Shown in pieces: positions 54,729-63,704 of a DNA stretch of 64,000 nucleotides (the first letter of the stretch is position 1; each line of letters begins with the position of its first letter). Source of the DNA: Xanthobacteraceae bacterium (GTDB taxonomy: Bacteria; Pseudomonadota; Alphaproteobacteria; Rhizobiales; Xanthobacteraceae); assembly GCA_022841625.1 (NCBI GenBank), contig JALHRD010000008.1, forward strand, positions 62,001 through 126,000. Direction: 5' to 3'. Under the pieces are notes generated by a model, which was not told the origin of the DNA, did not search any database, and saw nothing but the letters and a program-made list of their open reading frames with translations. Position numbers and translations under genes: made by a program.

Positions 54729-54866
54729 TCACGTACGTCCAAAACGCTGACGCACGACATGCGATGCGACGCCCGCTGCTGCAACCAAAAATGGAAGCGC
54801 CAACAAGAAGGCGAAGGGGCGATCAAGCGCCATGAGCCAGAAGCCGAGATCGTTCAGAAAATTCAT
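54729..54866 (-). CDS. small leaderless membrane protein upstream of the antiporter
   Basis: The 45-residue frame MNFLNDLGFWLMALDRPF... has one hydrophobic helix (FLLALPFLVAAAGVA) and a basic tail. It ends seven bases before the antiporter start. It has no Shine-Dalgarno, but the ATG is preceded at the right distance by TATAAA, itself 17 bases after TTGGCG, so the transcript would begin at or next to the ATG. This leaderless layout is a clear pattern; function is unknown. Confidence 0.5.
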   Translation of the reverse strand: MNFLNDLGFWLMALDRPFAFLLALPFLVAAAGVASHVVRQRFGRT

Positions 54867-54902
54867 GTTAATTTATAGCATGACCCCGACGCTCCGCCAA
54901 AA
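54867..54902 (-). promoter_or_regulatory. predicted promoter of the small protein/antiporter unit
   Basis: On the minus strand TTGGCG is followed after 17 bases by TATAAA and five bases later by the ATG at 54866. The distances match a housekeeping sigma promoter giving a leaderless message. Confidence 0.5.
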
Positions 54903-55221
54903 TGAAAAAAGTAGTTTGGCGGACCTTCCTATGGTCGGTCACGTTCTACCCGCAGGCAATACGCCCCGCGACCGCAGCCGCCAAGCGTCTTCGCCCTTGG
55001 GGTGGGCGGGTCAGCAACCACCAGCAATGTCTGTTCGGGGTCATTTTCGACATTGCCGCCCAAGGCCAGCGTCCATCGATGCCCGCGGCCCCCAAAACCG
55101 ACCGCAAACGCCGCTGCAATAAATCCATTTGATGGCACGTCGCAGCGTTGCCCGCGCTGCGGCCCTGTTATACCGAAGGCGGTGAGGCTGCGACAGAAAC
55201 CAGGGGCAATTCCGGGCGCGA
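54903..55221. other. intergenic region upstream of the flavoprotein
   Basis: These 319 bases contain no supported gene. Short open frames on both strands look like composition artefacts and lack ribosome sites. It should hold the promoter of the flavoprotein gene at 55222. Confidence 0.4.
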
Positions 55222-56427
55222 ATGACGACAGCACCTGAGTCGTTCGACGTCATTATTATTGGGGCGGGCGCCGCGGGGCTGATGTGCGCCCTGACCGCCG
55301 GCCAACGCGGCAAGAAGGTTCTGCTGCTTGAGCATACCGACAAGGTCGGCGCCAAAATTCTGATCTCGGGCGGCGGACGCTGCAATTTCACCAATCGCAG
55401 CATTGCACCGGAATGCTTTCTGTCCGGCAATCCGGACTTCTGCAGGTCGGCATTGAGCCGCTACACGCAAGCCGATTTTATCTCCCTGATTGAGCGCCAT
55501 CGCATCCCCTATCACGAGAAGACACTGGGGCAATTGTTCTGCGACGGCTCAGCGCGCGCGGTCGTTGCCCTGTTGTTAGCCGAATGCGCCCAAGGCGGCG
55601 TTGACGTCAGGGTCGGTCATGCGGTCACGGATGTTTCCCGCGGCGACGGCTTTCGCGTGGCGACGGGCCATGGATGCTTCACCGCCCCAGCGCTGGTGTT
55701 AGCAACGGGCGGCCTGTCGATTCCGAAAATGGGCGCGACCGGATTCGCCCATGACGTTGCACGGCGCTTTGGCTTGCGCGTCACCGATTTGCAGGCTGCG
55801 CTGGTGCCGCTAACGGCTGCGCCTGAAACATTAGGACTTGAAACGTCAGGACTTGGCCGGGAGCTTGCGGGCGTTGCTGTGGCAGCGATCGTGTCCTGCG
55901 CTGGGCAGAGCTTTCGCGAAAACATTCTGTTCACGCACCGCGGCCTTTCGGGTCCGGCCATTCTGCAAATTTCCTCCTATTGGCGGCCGGGACAAGCCAT
56001 CTGGCTCGACCTCGTGCCAGCGCATGCAGCGCGCGATTTCTTGTTACAGCGCAAGCAGGCGCGGCCAAAGGCCGAGACCAAAACCATACTCACTGAGATC
56101 TTGCCCACCCGCCTGGCGCACGCATTGGCCGAGGCGTGCCTGCCGCCGGGGCCGATCGCCATCGTTCCTGACCGCACGCTCGTTGCCTTTGCGGCTCGCC
56201 TCAAACATTGGGAGGTTCGGCCAAGCGGCTCCGAAGGTTGGGCCAAAGCCGAGGTGACGCTCGGCGGCATCGATACAAGGGACCTGTCCTCCAAGACCAT
56301 GGAAGCAAGAGCGGTGCCGGGGCTGTACGTCATCGGCGAAGCGGTCGACGTGACAGGGTGGCTCGGCGGCTACAATTTTCAGTGGGCTTGGTCCAGCGGC
56401 TGGTGTGCGGGGCAGGCTATTTCCTGA
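55222..56427 (+). CDS. YhiN/HI0933-family FAD-dependent oxidoreductase
   Basis: The 401-residue flavoprotein has FDVIIIGAGAAGLMCALTAGQRGKKVLLLEH at the N-terminus, the GGGRCNFTN motif near residue 50 that marks the HI0933/YhiN family, and a C-terminal YVIGEAVDVTGWLGGYNFQWAWSSG block typical of it. Members have been tied to aminoacetone oxidation; the true substrate is not read from sequence. It is a single gene and converges on the outer-membrane protein at 56471. Confidence 0.88.
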   Translation: MTTAPESFDVIIIGAGAAGLMCALTAGQRGKKVLLLEHTDKVGAKILISGGGRCNFTNRSIAPECFLSGNPDFCRSALSRYTQADFISLIERHRIPYHEKTLGQLFCDGSARAVVALLLAECAQGGVDVRVGHAVTDVSRGDGFRVATGHGCFTAPALVLATGGLSIPKMGATGFAHDVARRFGLRVTDLQAALVPLTAAPETLGLETSGLGRELAGVAVAAIVSCAGQSFRENILFTHRGLSGPAILQISSYWRPGQAIWLDLVPAHAARDFLLQRKQARPKAETKTILTEILPTRLAHALAEACLPPGPIAIVPDRTLVAFAARLKHWEVRPSGSEGWAKAEVTLGGIDTRDLSSKTMEARAVPGLYVIGEAVDVTGWLGGYNFQWAWSSGWCAGQAIS

Positions 56428-56470
56428 GAGCACCTCAACCGGCGCCGATTTGGGCTATACCCACAAAAAC

Positions 56471-57493
56471 CTAATCCCCCTCCCGACGCACGGCCTTTTC
56501 CGGCTCGAAGTCGATGCCGGCTTTGACCCGCATTTGGTGGCGCTCGAAATTGACCAGATCGAGCCGGCCCGCATGACCGACCGCGTGGCCGGCGACTTGC
56601 ACGTTCCAGGCCGCGGAAATCCAAACATGGTTTGCGAAATGCCGGAACAGCATCGGCCCCATGAACACGGCCTCCCCGGCCAACGCCTTCGGCAGCAATC
56701 CCTCATAAGCGCGCAGATAGCGGACCTCCCCGCCCAGAAACGTTTGGCGCGCGACTTGAACCGACACCGCCGCGGCCAGACCGAGTGTCGAGCCCTGCTC
56801 CCAATGCACTTGGCCGCGCGCGCGCACGCGCTCCACGTCATAGAGCAAGTTGAAGGCCGCGAAGACCTTGTCCGGAACCAATTCGGTATCAAAGATCAGC
56901 TTGTTTTCGACGCCGTATTTTTCGACGCGCTGACCGGTCAACTCGTCGTAGCGCCGCCGCGAAGGCTCGATTTGCAGCGTCATGCCGAATTGCCCCGGTT
57001 CGCGCTTAACGAGCCGCCAGCGAAATTCGCCACCAATGCCGTTGAAGCCGAACGTTGAAACATCGTCCAAACCCGCAACGCCAACGATGCGGCGATAGTC
57101 GCTCAGCAGACCGAGCGAGACACTGACGTCGTCGGTGACGCCGTAACCCAGTTCCAGCTTCTTGCCGATCCCGCGATAGCGCCCTTCACGCTTGCCGAGA
57201 CGGGCGACGCTTTCGAACGCAACACCGATTGCGCCGGCATTAGCGGTGTCGGAGCCGGCGGTGAAGCCGAACAAGCCTTCGGATTCGACTTCCTGTTCTT
57301 GATTGCTGATGTCTCCAGCGCGCGGGGCCTGTCCATGCGCGCCACGCGGTGCGGCGCCGGACGAACGCTGGGGCGTAGCATGCGCGCCGTGGCCAGCGTG
57401 GCGGTGCGCCTCGGCAAACACGGGAGCAACGGACAACAGCAGCGTGGCGGAACCAGCCACCGCCAGGACAGACAGACAGCAACGCACGACCAA
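56471..57493 (-). CDS. His-rich-N-terminus outer-membrane barrel protein, Zur-box associated
   Basis: The 340-residue precursor has a signal peptide ending PVFAE and then a His-rich stretch (HRHAGHGAHATPQ). The rest is a beta-barrel-like pattern of alternating strands (GVTDDVSVSLGLLSDYRR, FGMTLQIEPSRRR, VFAAFNLLYDVERV). I do not recognise a named family. A palindrome matching the Zur operator is 48 bases upstream, and the N-terminal histidines suggest metal binding, so a zinc-related outer-membrane function is suspected; this is inference. Confidence 0.65.
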   Translation of the reverse strand: MVVRCCLSVLAVAGSATLLLSVAPVFAEAHRHAGHGAHATPQRSSGAAPRGAHGQAPRAGDISNQEQEVESEGLFGFTAGSDTANAGAIGVAFESVARLGKREGRYRGIGKKLELGYGVTDDVSVSLGLLSDYRRIVGVAGLDDVSTFGFNGIGGEFRWRLVKREPGQFGMTLQIEPSRRRYDELTGQRVEKYGVENKLIFDTELVPDKVFAAFNLLYDVERVRARGQVHWEQGSTLGLAAAVSVQVARQTFLGGEVRYLRAYEGLLPKALAGEAVFMGPMLFRHFANHVWISAAWNVQVAGHAVGHAGRLDLVNFERHQMRVKAGIDFEPEKAVRREGD

Positions 57494-57540
57494 CCCCTAA
57501 CTCACCGAAACGGCGCCCTTCACCCGAAAAACAGTCTCAG

Positions 57541-57563
57541 ACACGTTATATTATAACATTTTG
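57541..57563. promoter_or_regulatory. Zur-like operator
   Basis: GTTATATTATAAC (57545-57557) is a perfect inverted repeat, and the flank ...GTTATATTATAACATTT fits the proteobacterial zinc-uptake regulator consensus ATGTTATANTATAACAT at most positions. It is 48 bases before the start codon of the gene at 56471-57493, a suitable distance for repression. No Zur gene is in the window. Confidence 0.6.
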
Positions 57564-57753
57564 ACTGTCGTCCAGCTTGATTTTCCTATCCTTTCCAAGG
57601 TGGCGACCAGCCATCGCATGCTGCGCGACGCATTGCAGGGCGTGACGCCGCGTTGCTCCTGAGCATGTGGCCGAACGTCGTCTGCGACAGCGCCCTACTC
57701 CGCCGGCTGCGGCCGCGCGGCGTGCCGGCGCAACAATGTGGACGGCCCCAAAA
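57564..57753. other. intergenic region between Zur-like box and terminator
   Basis: No gene is seen. This 190-base piece lies between the operator and the terminator of the Gly-His repeat gene. A TTGACT sits at 57561 but no convincing -10 follows at 17 bases. Confidence 0.4.
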
Positions 57754-57783
57754 GTGAGGCCGCCATTTTCATGGCGGCCTCAC
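57754..57783 (-). terminator. terminator after the Gly-His repeat gene
   Basis: GTGAGGCCGCCAT and ATGGCGGCCTCAC are perfect 13-base complements with a four-base loop. Read on the minus strand the hairpin is followed by TTTTGGGG. It lies 43 bases after the stop at 57826. Confidence 0.8.
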
Positions 57784-57825
57784 CTTGGAACACTTGCCCG
57801 AGGAACACTTGCCCGATTGAGGGAG

Positions 57826-58650
57826 TTAGTTGATGGCAGGCACGGTACAGACCCTCACTTTTTTCCACACCTGACCATGTCCCGGCACGTGGATGGCCTG
57901 GAGCCGAGTTCCATAGGCCAGGCAGGTATCAACCACCGGCGCGGCTTCCGTCACCAAGGTCGTGACGATCGCGGGCGAGTGACCGTGGCCGTGGCCGTGG
58001 CCGTGGCCGTGGCCATGACCGTGACCATGACCGTGACCATGACCGTGACCGTGATCGCCCGGCCGGCAGCCATCGCCGCGGCAAGGGTCAATCGGAGGAA
58101 GCGGCCGCGGCGGATTCGGACTGACAACCGGCGGGATCCCTTCCGGCGGGGTGGCGACCGGAGGACGGCCCGGCGGGTTGGTAACGACCGGCGGAACGTT
58201 GATCACCGGCGGTGTGACGGCCGGAGGACGACCCGGCGGGTTGGAAACGACTGGCGGAACGTTAATCACCGGAGGACGAACCACGGGCGGAACAGTGACC
58301 ACCGGGGGATTCCGATGATCCTGAACCTGCGGCCGGGTGCCCTTAGGCGTGCGGTGATCCTGAACCTGCGGCCGGGTGCCCTTAGGCGTGCGGTGATCCT
58401 GAACCTGCGGCCGGGTCGCGATCGTAGTCGTGCGGTGATCCCGAACCAACGGCCGGGTCGCGATCGTGCGGTGATCCTGGACCTGCGGACGGCCGGTCGA
58501 GGCTTTGAAGGAACCCATGCCGCCAGAGCCGGATCGACCGGATCCAGATCCGCCTTGCGCCAGGGCTTCGCCGCCAATCATCAGAAGGGTGGCACCGAGC
58601 GCTGCCGCAGCGCCCAAGACATTAACGGCATTCCGAGTGACGTTAGACAT
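57826..58650 (-). CDS. exported repeat protein with Gly-His tract
   Basis: The 274-residue precursor has a signal peptide ending EALAQ. It then has five copies of a TRPQVQDHRT-type unit (about residues 53-112), a Pro/Val-rich stretch with two near copies of PPVINVPPVV(S/T)NPPGRPP, a Gly-His dipeptide run of about 13 repeats near residue 200, and a C-terminal domain with two Cys residues (DTCLAYGTRL and KVRVCTVPAI). Such His tracts bind Ni, Zn or Co. The DNA has a 39-base tandem repeat (period from 58321, 58360 and 58399). Function is unknown. Confidence 0.7.
   Translation of the reverse strand: MSNVTRNAVNVLGAAAALGATLLMIGGEALAQGGSGSGRSGSGGMGSFKASTGRPQVQDHRTIATRPLVRDHRTTTIATRPQVQDHRTPKGTRPQVQDHRTPKGTRPQVQDHRNPPVVTVPPVVRPPVINVPPVVSNPPGRPPAVTPPVINVPPVVTNPPGRPPVATPPEGIPPVVSPNPPRPLPPIDPCRGDGCRPGDHGHGHGHGHGHGHGHGHGHGHGHGHSPAIVTTLVTEAAPVVDTCLAYGTRLQAIHVPGHGQVWKKVRVCTVPAIN
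57979..58056. repeat. Gly-His microsatellite in the repeat gene
   Basis: On the plus strand this is a run of six-base units of GTGGCC, GTGACC or ATGACC. It encodes the Gly-His stretch on the minus strand and may vary in length between strains. Confidence 0.7.
58321..58437. repeat. 39-base tandem repeat inside the repeat gene
   Basis: The unit begins CTGAACCTGCGGCCGGG at 58321, 58360 and 58399. The first two copies are identical and the third diverges after the shared start. Each unit encodes one TRPQVQDHRTPKG block. Confidence 0.8.
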
Positions 58651-59061
58651 ATTACTCTCCGTTTGTTTGCACCAGGGCGCTCTGCTCTGATGTCTGATGT
58701 TCGGAGGGTATGGGTTTGCCGCGCGAAGCTATGTGACCGCCGTCACACAAATGCGCATTCGGCCAGAACGGCTCGCTGGCCCGCATCCGCGCCCGGTTCC
58801 TTTAAAATAATTTAGTGATAACAATATCTTATATAGTTAATGAATAGTACTCGTCTGTGCCTGCCGGCAGGCCTGGGACGGAGAAAACGGGCGAGAATGC
58901 GCCCAACGCCCGCCCGCATGTCATTCTCGGCCGGGGTCTTGGGGCGCGAGGTTTTTGGGGCGCATGTCGCCCCGGTCGGCATCAACTCCCGGAAGCAAAC
59001 AGGCGCAGTGTTTGATCTGGCCGCGAAAAAAACGGCTGGAGGTTTCCGACCAACCACACCG
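58651..59061. other. intergenic region
   Basis: This 411-base stretch holds an AT-rich patch at 58801-58855, probably the promoter of the repeat gene. It also has CGAGAATG (58892-58899) facing CATTCTCG (58922-58929), a stem that could form a weak terminator for the RND operon. No gene is seen. Confidence 0.45.
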
Positions 59062-62000
59062 TCAGTGCGGCTCGATGCCTTTGGGCGGCATAGTGTCGGG
59101 CGCGCCTCGCTCGCCCCGCCGCAGCGCGAGCCAGCGGCAGAGCACATAGAACACCGGCGTGAAGATCAGGCCGAAGACGGTGACACCAATCATGCCGGAA
59201 AATACCGCGGTGCCGAGCGTCTGGCGCAGTTCCGCGCCGGCGCCAACCGCCCACACCAAGGGCAGCACGCCGAAGATGAAAGCGAACGAGGTCATCAGGA
59301 TCGGCCGCAGCCGCAGCCGCGCCGCCGCGACCGCCGCCTCGAAACGGTTGCTGCCGCGGTCTTCCAGCTGCTTGGCGAATTCGACAATCAGGATCGCGTT
59401 TTTGGCCGCCAATCCGATCAACACCACAAAGCCGACCTGGGTGAGGATGTTGTTGTCCTGTCCGCGCAGCACCACGCCGACAATCGAGGCGACCAGACAC
59501 ATCGGTACGATCAGGATCACGGCGAGCGGCAGCGTCAGGCTTTCGTATTGCGCGGCCAGCACCAAGAAAACGAACACCACCGCCAACAGGAAGGCGAAGG
59601 TCGCGGTATTGCCGACCTTGATCTGCTGATAGGCGAGCGTAGTCCACTCATAGGCGAAGCCGTCGGGCAGCGTGGTCGCGGCCAGGCGTTCCATCGCGGC
59701 AATCGCCTGCCCGAGCGAATAGCCCGGCGCGGCGGCGCCATCGAGTTCGGCTGCGGGGTAAAGGTTATAGCGCGGCACCCGGTAAGGCCCGGACAGGTCC
59801 TGCACCGTTGTAAACGATGCCAGCGGCACGGTCTGGCCGGCCTCATTGCGCACGCGGATCGCCAACACATCGCTGGGCTCCAGCCGGTATTGACTGTCGG
59901 CCTGCGCGGTCACGCGGTAGGTGCGGCCGAACAAATTGAAATCGTTGACGTAGGACGAGCCGATGTAGATTTGCAGCGCGGTGAACACGTCCTGCACGCG
60001 CACGCCCAAAAGTTGCGCCTTGGTACGATCGATATCGAGATAGAGCTGCGGGGTCGATGTCTCGAAGAACGAGAACACCTGCGACAGTTCAGGCGCCTTC
60101 GACGCCGCGCCCATCATGGCGAAAGCGGCCGCCTGCAGGGCTTGGGGACCGCGGCCGGCACGATCCTCAACCATCATGCGGAACCCGCCGGCATTGCCGA
60201 TGCCCTGTACCGGCGGCGGCGACACCACAAAGATCAGCGCCTCCTGGATGGCGGACAGCCGACCATAAAGCTCGCGCGTGATGCCGCCGGCCGACAGCTT
60301 GGGATCGCGACCGCGCTGCGCAAACGAATCCAGCACCACAAAAATCGCGCCAGCGTTCGGCGCATTGGTGAAAGTGGCGCCGGAGAAGCCGACAATGTTC
60401 ACGGCATGCGCGACGCCCGGCGTTGCGAGCGCAATCTCAACGGCGCGCTGGTTGACGTCGTTGGTACGCGCCAGCGCCGCGCCCGGCGGCAGTTGCGTCA
60501 CAATGATCAGGAAGCCACGGTCGACCGCCGGAATAAAGCCAGTCGGTGTCTTGCGGAATTCATTGAGGCCCAAGGCAATGATACCGACATAGACCACCAG
60601 CAAGAGCGCGGCAAACCGCACCACCCGGCCGGCGAGCCAGCCATAACCGTTGGAGAGAGCATCGAAGCCGCGATTGAACCAAGCGTAGAACGCGCGGATC
60701 GGTCGCTCCCAGGCCTTGGGCTTGCGTTCTTCGTGCGGCTTGAGCAGCAACGCGGCAAGCGCCGGCGACAGCGTCAGCGACACGATCAACGAAATGACCG
60801 TCGCGCCGGCAATGGTCAGAGCGAACTGGCGATAGAACTGCCCAGAGATGCCGGTGATGAAGCCGGCCGGAATGAATACCGCGCACAGCACCAGCGAAAT
60901 CGCGATCAAGGCGCCGCCGACTTCATCCATGCTTTTGATGGCGGCTTCGCGCGGCTTGAGCCCGGCTGCGATATTGCGTTCGACGTTCTCAACAACCACG
61001 ATCGCATCGTCGACCACGATACCGACCGCGAGCACCAGCCCGAACAAAGTCAGATTGTTCAGCGTGAAGCCGAACAGCGCCATGACAAAGAACGTGCCGA
61101 TCAGCGAGATCGGAATCGCCACCAGCGGGATCATCGCCGCCCGCCAGGTTTGCAGGAACACGATCACAACCAGTACGACCAGCAGAATCGCTTCGAGAAT
61201 GGTCCGCTGCACCGCGTCCACCGACTCCTGGATGAACTGCGTCGGGTCGTAGACGATGGTGTAACGAACGCCGGGCGGGAACCGGGGCGCGAGCCGCTCC
61301 ATCTCGGCGCGGATCGCGGCCGCGGTTGCGAGCGCGTTCGATCCCGGTCGCTGAAATACCGCGAGCGCCACCGCCGGATCGCGGTTGAGGTAGGAGTTCG
61401 ACGAATAGTCGACCGCGGCGAGTTCAATTCTGGCAACCTCGCGCAGGCGCACCACCGCCGTTGCGGACTGCTTGACAACGACCGATCCGAATTCGTCCAC
61501 ATCGGTAAGACGGCCCTGCGTCTTGACCGCTATTTGGAATGCGCCCGGCTGCGCAACCGGCGGCTGGTTGAGCACACCGGAAGCGACCTGAACGTTCTGC
61601 GCCGCCAGCGCCGCCGTCACGTCGGCTGCGGTGAGCCCGAGCGATTCCAGCCGCTGCGGGTCGAGCCAGACCCGCATCGCATAGTCGCGGCTGCCGAACA
61701 CCGTGATCGAGCCGACGCCATTGATGCGCGTTAACGGATCCCGGATTTCCAGCGTCGCAAAATTGGAAATAAACAGCGTGTCGCGCGAGCGATCCGGTGA
61801 AACCAGATGCACCACCATCATCAGGTCGGGCGAACTTTTGTTCACCGTGACGCCGATATTGCGCACGTCCGCCGGCAATCGCGCCGTCGCCGTGCCGACG
61901 CGGTTTTGCACTTGCACCTGTGCGATATCGAGGTTGGTGCCAAGCTCGAAGGTAACGGCGATGTTAAATCGTCCGTCGGCGGTCGCGTTCGAGGACATGT

Positions 62001-62235
62001 AGATCATGTTCTCGACGCCGTTGATCTGCTCCTCGATCGGCGCGACCACGGTCGAAGCAACGACGTCGGCGCCGGCGCCCGGATACTGGCCGGTAACGCT
62101 GATGGTCGGCGGCGCGATCTCGGGATACTGCGCAATCGGCAAGCGGAAGAACGCGACCGCTCCCAGGATCACCAGTACGATCGAAACCACCGAAGCGAAA
62201 ATCGGCCGGTCGATGAAAAAGCGCGACAGACGCAT
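59062..62235 (-). CDS. RND-family multidrug efflux pump, HAE1 type
   Basis: The 1057-residue inner-membrane transporter has the RND layout, with helix 1 (FIDRPIFASVVSIVLVILGAVAFF) at the start, a large periplasmic loop, and the proton-relay Asp pair in GIVVDDAIVVVENVER (residues near 408). It would form the tripartite pump with the adaptor encoded just upstream (10-base gap). The outer-membrane channel is not in the window. A very long open frame on the opposite strand is a shadow of this gene. Confidence 0.95.
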   Translation of the reverse strand: MRLSRFFIDRPIFASVVSIVLVILGAVAFFRLPIAQYPEIAPPTISVTGQYPGAGADVVASTVVAPIEEQINGVENMIYMSSNATADGRFNIAVTFELGTNLDIAQVQVQNRVGTATARLPADVRNIGVTVNKSSPDLMMVVHLVSPDRSRDTLFISNFATLEIRDPLTRINGVGSITVFGSRDYAMRVWLDPQRLESLGLTAADVTAALAAQNVQVASGVLNQPPVAQPGAFQIAVKTQGRLTDVDEFGSVVVKQSATAVVRLREVARIELAAVDYSSNSYLNRDPAVALAVFQRPGSNALATAAAIRAEMERLAPRFPPGVRYTIVYDPTQFIQESVDAVQRTILEAILLVVLVVIVFLQTWRAAMIPLVAIPISLIGTFFVMALFGFTLNNLTLFGLVLAVGIVVDDAIVVVENVERNIAAGLKPREAAIKSMDEVGGALIAISLVLCAVFIPAGFITGISGQFYRQFALTIAGATVISLIVSLTLSPALAALLLKPHEERKPKAWERPIRAFYAWFNRGFDALSNGYGWLAGRVVRFAALLLVVYVGIIALGLNEFRKTPTGFIPAVDRGFLIIVTQLPPGAALARTNDVNQRAVEIALATPGVAHAVNIVGFSGATFTNAPNAGAIFVVLDSFAQRGRDPKLSAGGITRELYGRLSAIQEALIFVVSPPPVQGIGNAGGFRMMVEDRAGRGPQALQAAAFAMMGAASKAPELSQVFSFFETSTPQLYLDIDRTKAQLLGVRVQDVFTALQIYIGSSYVNDFNLFGRTYRVTAQADSQYRLEPSDVLAIRVRNEAGQTVPLASFTTVQDLSGPYRVPRYNLYPAAELDGAAAPGYSLGQAIAAMERLAATTLPDGFAYEWTTLAYQQIKVGNTATFAFLLAVVFVFLVLAAQYESLTLPLAVILIVPMCLVASIVGVVLRGQDNNILTQVGFVVLIGLAAKNAILIVEFAKQLEDRGSNRFEAAVAAARLRLRPILMTSFAFIFGVLPLVWAVGAGAELRQTLGTAVFSGMIGVTVFGLIFTPVFYVLCRWLALRRGERGAPDTMPPKGIEPH

Positions 62236-62245
62236 CGGCGGACCA

Positions 62246-63406
62246 TCATTTCGGTTGCGCGGGAGCCGCTACCGGGGCGGCGCCTTGCAGTTCCGGCACG
62301 ACCTTGGCGCCCGGCCGCGCCCGCATCAAGCCAATGACAATGACCCGGTCGTCCGGTTTGAGCCCATCCTTGACGACACGTAGGCCATCCACGAGCTGAC
62401 CGAGCGTGACGTAGCGTTGCTGCGCGGTGTTGTCGTTGCCGACCACCAGGACGAATTTGCGCGCCTGCTCACTGGCGATCGCGGCATCCGGCACCAGTAG
62501 CGCCTGATAGGACGGCGACCCCGGCACGCGGATACGCGCGAACATACCGGGCGTGAACATTTTCGCGGAGTTTGAGAAAACGGCGCGGCCGCGGATCGTA
62601 CCCGACGATTTGTCGATGACGTTATCGACGAAATCCATGTAGCCGCGGTGGCCGAAGTCGGGCTCGTCGATCAGCCGCAGCGCCACGATCACACTGCCCT
62701 CGCGGCTGGTTACTTCGCGCCCGCCGCGCGACAGCCGCTCATAGCGCAGATACGAGGCCTCATCGAAGGTGAATTCGAGCCGGATCGGATCGAGCGACAC
62801 GATGGTGGCAAGCAGCGTGGTATTGCCGCCGGTACCGCCGGTAATCAGGTTGCCCGGGGTCACACGCCGGTCGCCGATACGGCCGGCCACCGGCGAGCGC
62901 AATTCGGTGAACTCCAGATCGAGTTCAGCCTGTCGCACCGCGGCCTCGTTCGCGGCCACCGCCGCCTCGGCATTGCGCTTGGCCTGGGAGCGCTGCTCGA
63001 ACACCTGATCGGTGATGGTCTTGTCACGCACCAATTGCTTGCCGCGCGCGAGATCGGCTTCGGTATAGGTCAGGTTCGAACGCGCCAGCGCGAGGTTGGC
63101 GCGCGCCTGATCGAGTGCGTTCTGGAATGGCCGCTTGTCGATCGTGAACAGAAGATCGCCCTGCTTGACGATCTGGCCGTCGCTGAAATGCACGCCGTCG
63201 AGATAGCCCGAGACCCGCGCCCGCACCTCGACCGCATCGACCGCAACGAAGCGGCCGACATATTCGTCATGGTCGACAACGCTGCGCTGAACCGGGTTGG
63301 CGACCGTGACCGACGGCGGCGGCGGCGCCGACGCGCGGGGAGTATCGCCACAGGCCGCAAGCATGGGGGCGAGCATCAATGCAACGGCCGCCGAGCGAAT
63401 CATCAT
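62246..63406 (-). CDS. RND periplasmic adaptor (membrane-fusion) lipoprotein
   Basis: The 386-residue protein has a lipoprotein signal with lipobox LAAC (Cys19). The lipoyl/barrel-sandwich part includes VEVRARVSGYLDGVHFSDGQIVKQGDLLFTID, a helical hairpin (about 95-165) follows, and the beta-barrel is in the second half. It connects the RND pump to an outer-membrane channel. It precedes the pump gene and must be in the same operon. Regulation is not visible. Confidence 0.93.
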   Translation of the reverse strand: MMIRSAAVALMLAPMLAACGDTPRASAPPPPSVTVANPVQRSVVDHDEYVGRFVAVDAVEVRARVSGYLDGVHFSDGQIVKQGDLLFTIDKRPFQNALDQARANLALARSNLTYTEADLARGKQLVRDKTITDQVFEQRSQAKRNAEAAVAANEAAVRQAELDLEFTELRSPVAGRIGDRRVTPGNLITGGTGGNTTLLATIVSLDPIRLEFTFDEASYLRYERLSRGGREVTSREGSVIVALRLIDEPDFGHRGYMDFVDNVIDKSSGTIRGRAVFSNSAKMFTPGMFARIRVPGSPSYQALLVPDAAIASEQARKFVLVVGNDNTAQQRYVTLGQLVDGLRVVKDGLKPDDRVIVIGLMRARPGAKVVPELQGAAPVAAPAQPK

Positions 63407-63704
63407 CTTTCAAATACACGTTCGGTTGGCGTTTGTGGCACTGCACCATATAGCCATGGGCGCACCGGAAACCACAATTAACCATAGCGGCAGGACGATT
63501 GCGGCATCGCGCCACCAAGGACGCCCGCATATCGCGTAAAGTTTCAAATTAAATCAATGGATTAGAGGCAGCCAACATCACTGTGTTGAATCGGGCACAT
63601 CCGCATTATTCGTCGCGAGGTCAATTGCGCCTACACCGTGGCTGGGCATAAAGTGTAAACAAAGCCTTAAGCTTGCGAAAACGTACCCATACTGAGGTCC
63701 GGGG
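63407..63704. other. intergenic region upstream of adaptor and TpsB genes
   Basis: This 298-base region separates the divergent efflux operon (minus) and the TpsB-like gene (plus). It is moderately AT-rich around 63540-63570. No regulator gene or clear operator is seen. Confidence 0.4.

Noticed and set aside
57979-58056. CRISPR-like short repeats
   Set aside because: The six-base units are inside a coding frame for a Gly-His run and have no spacers or palindromic repeat structure.
58840-61734. A 964-codon open frame on the plus strand
   Set aside because: It overlaps the RND pump gene on the other strand, has no family pattern and consists of His/Arg/Asp/Gln-rich codon shadow. It is a composition artefact.
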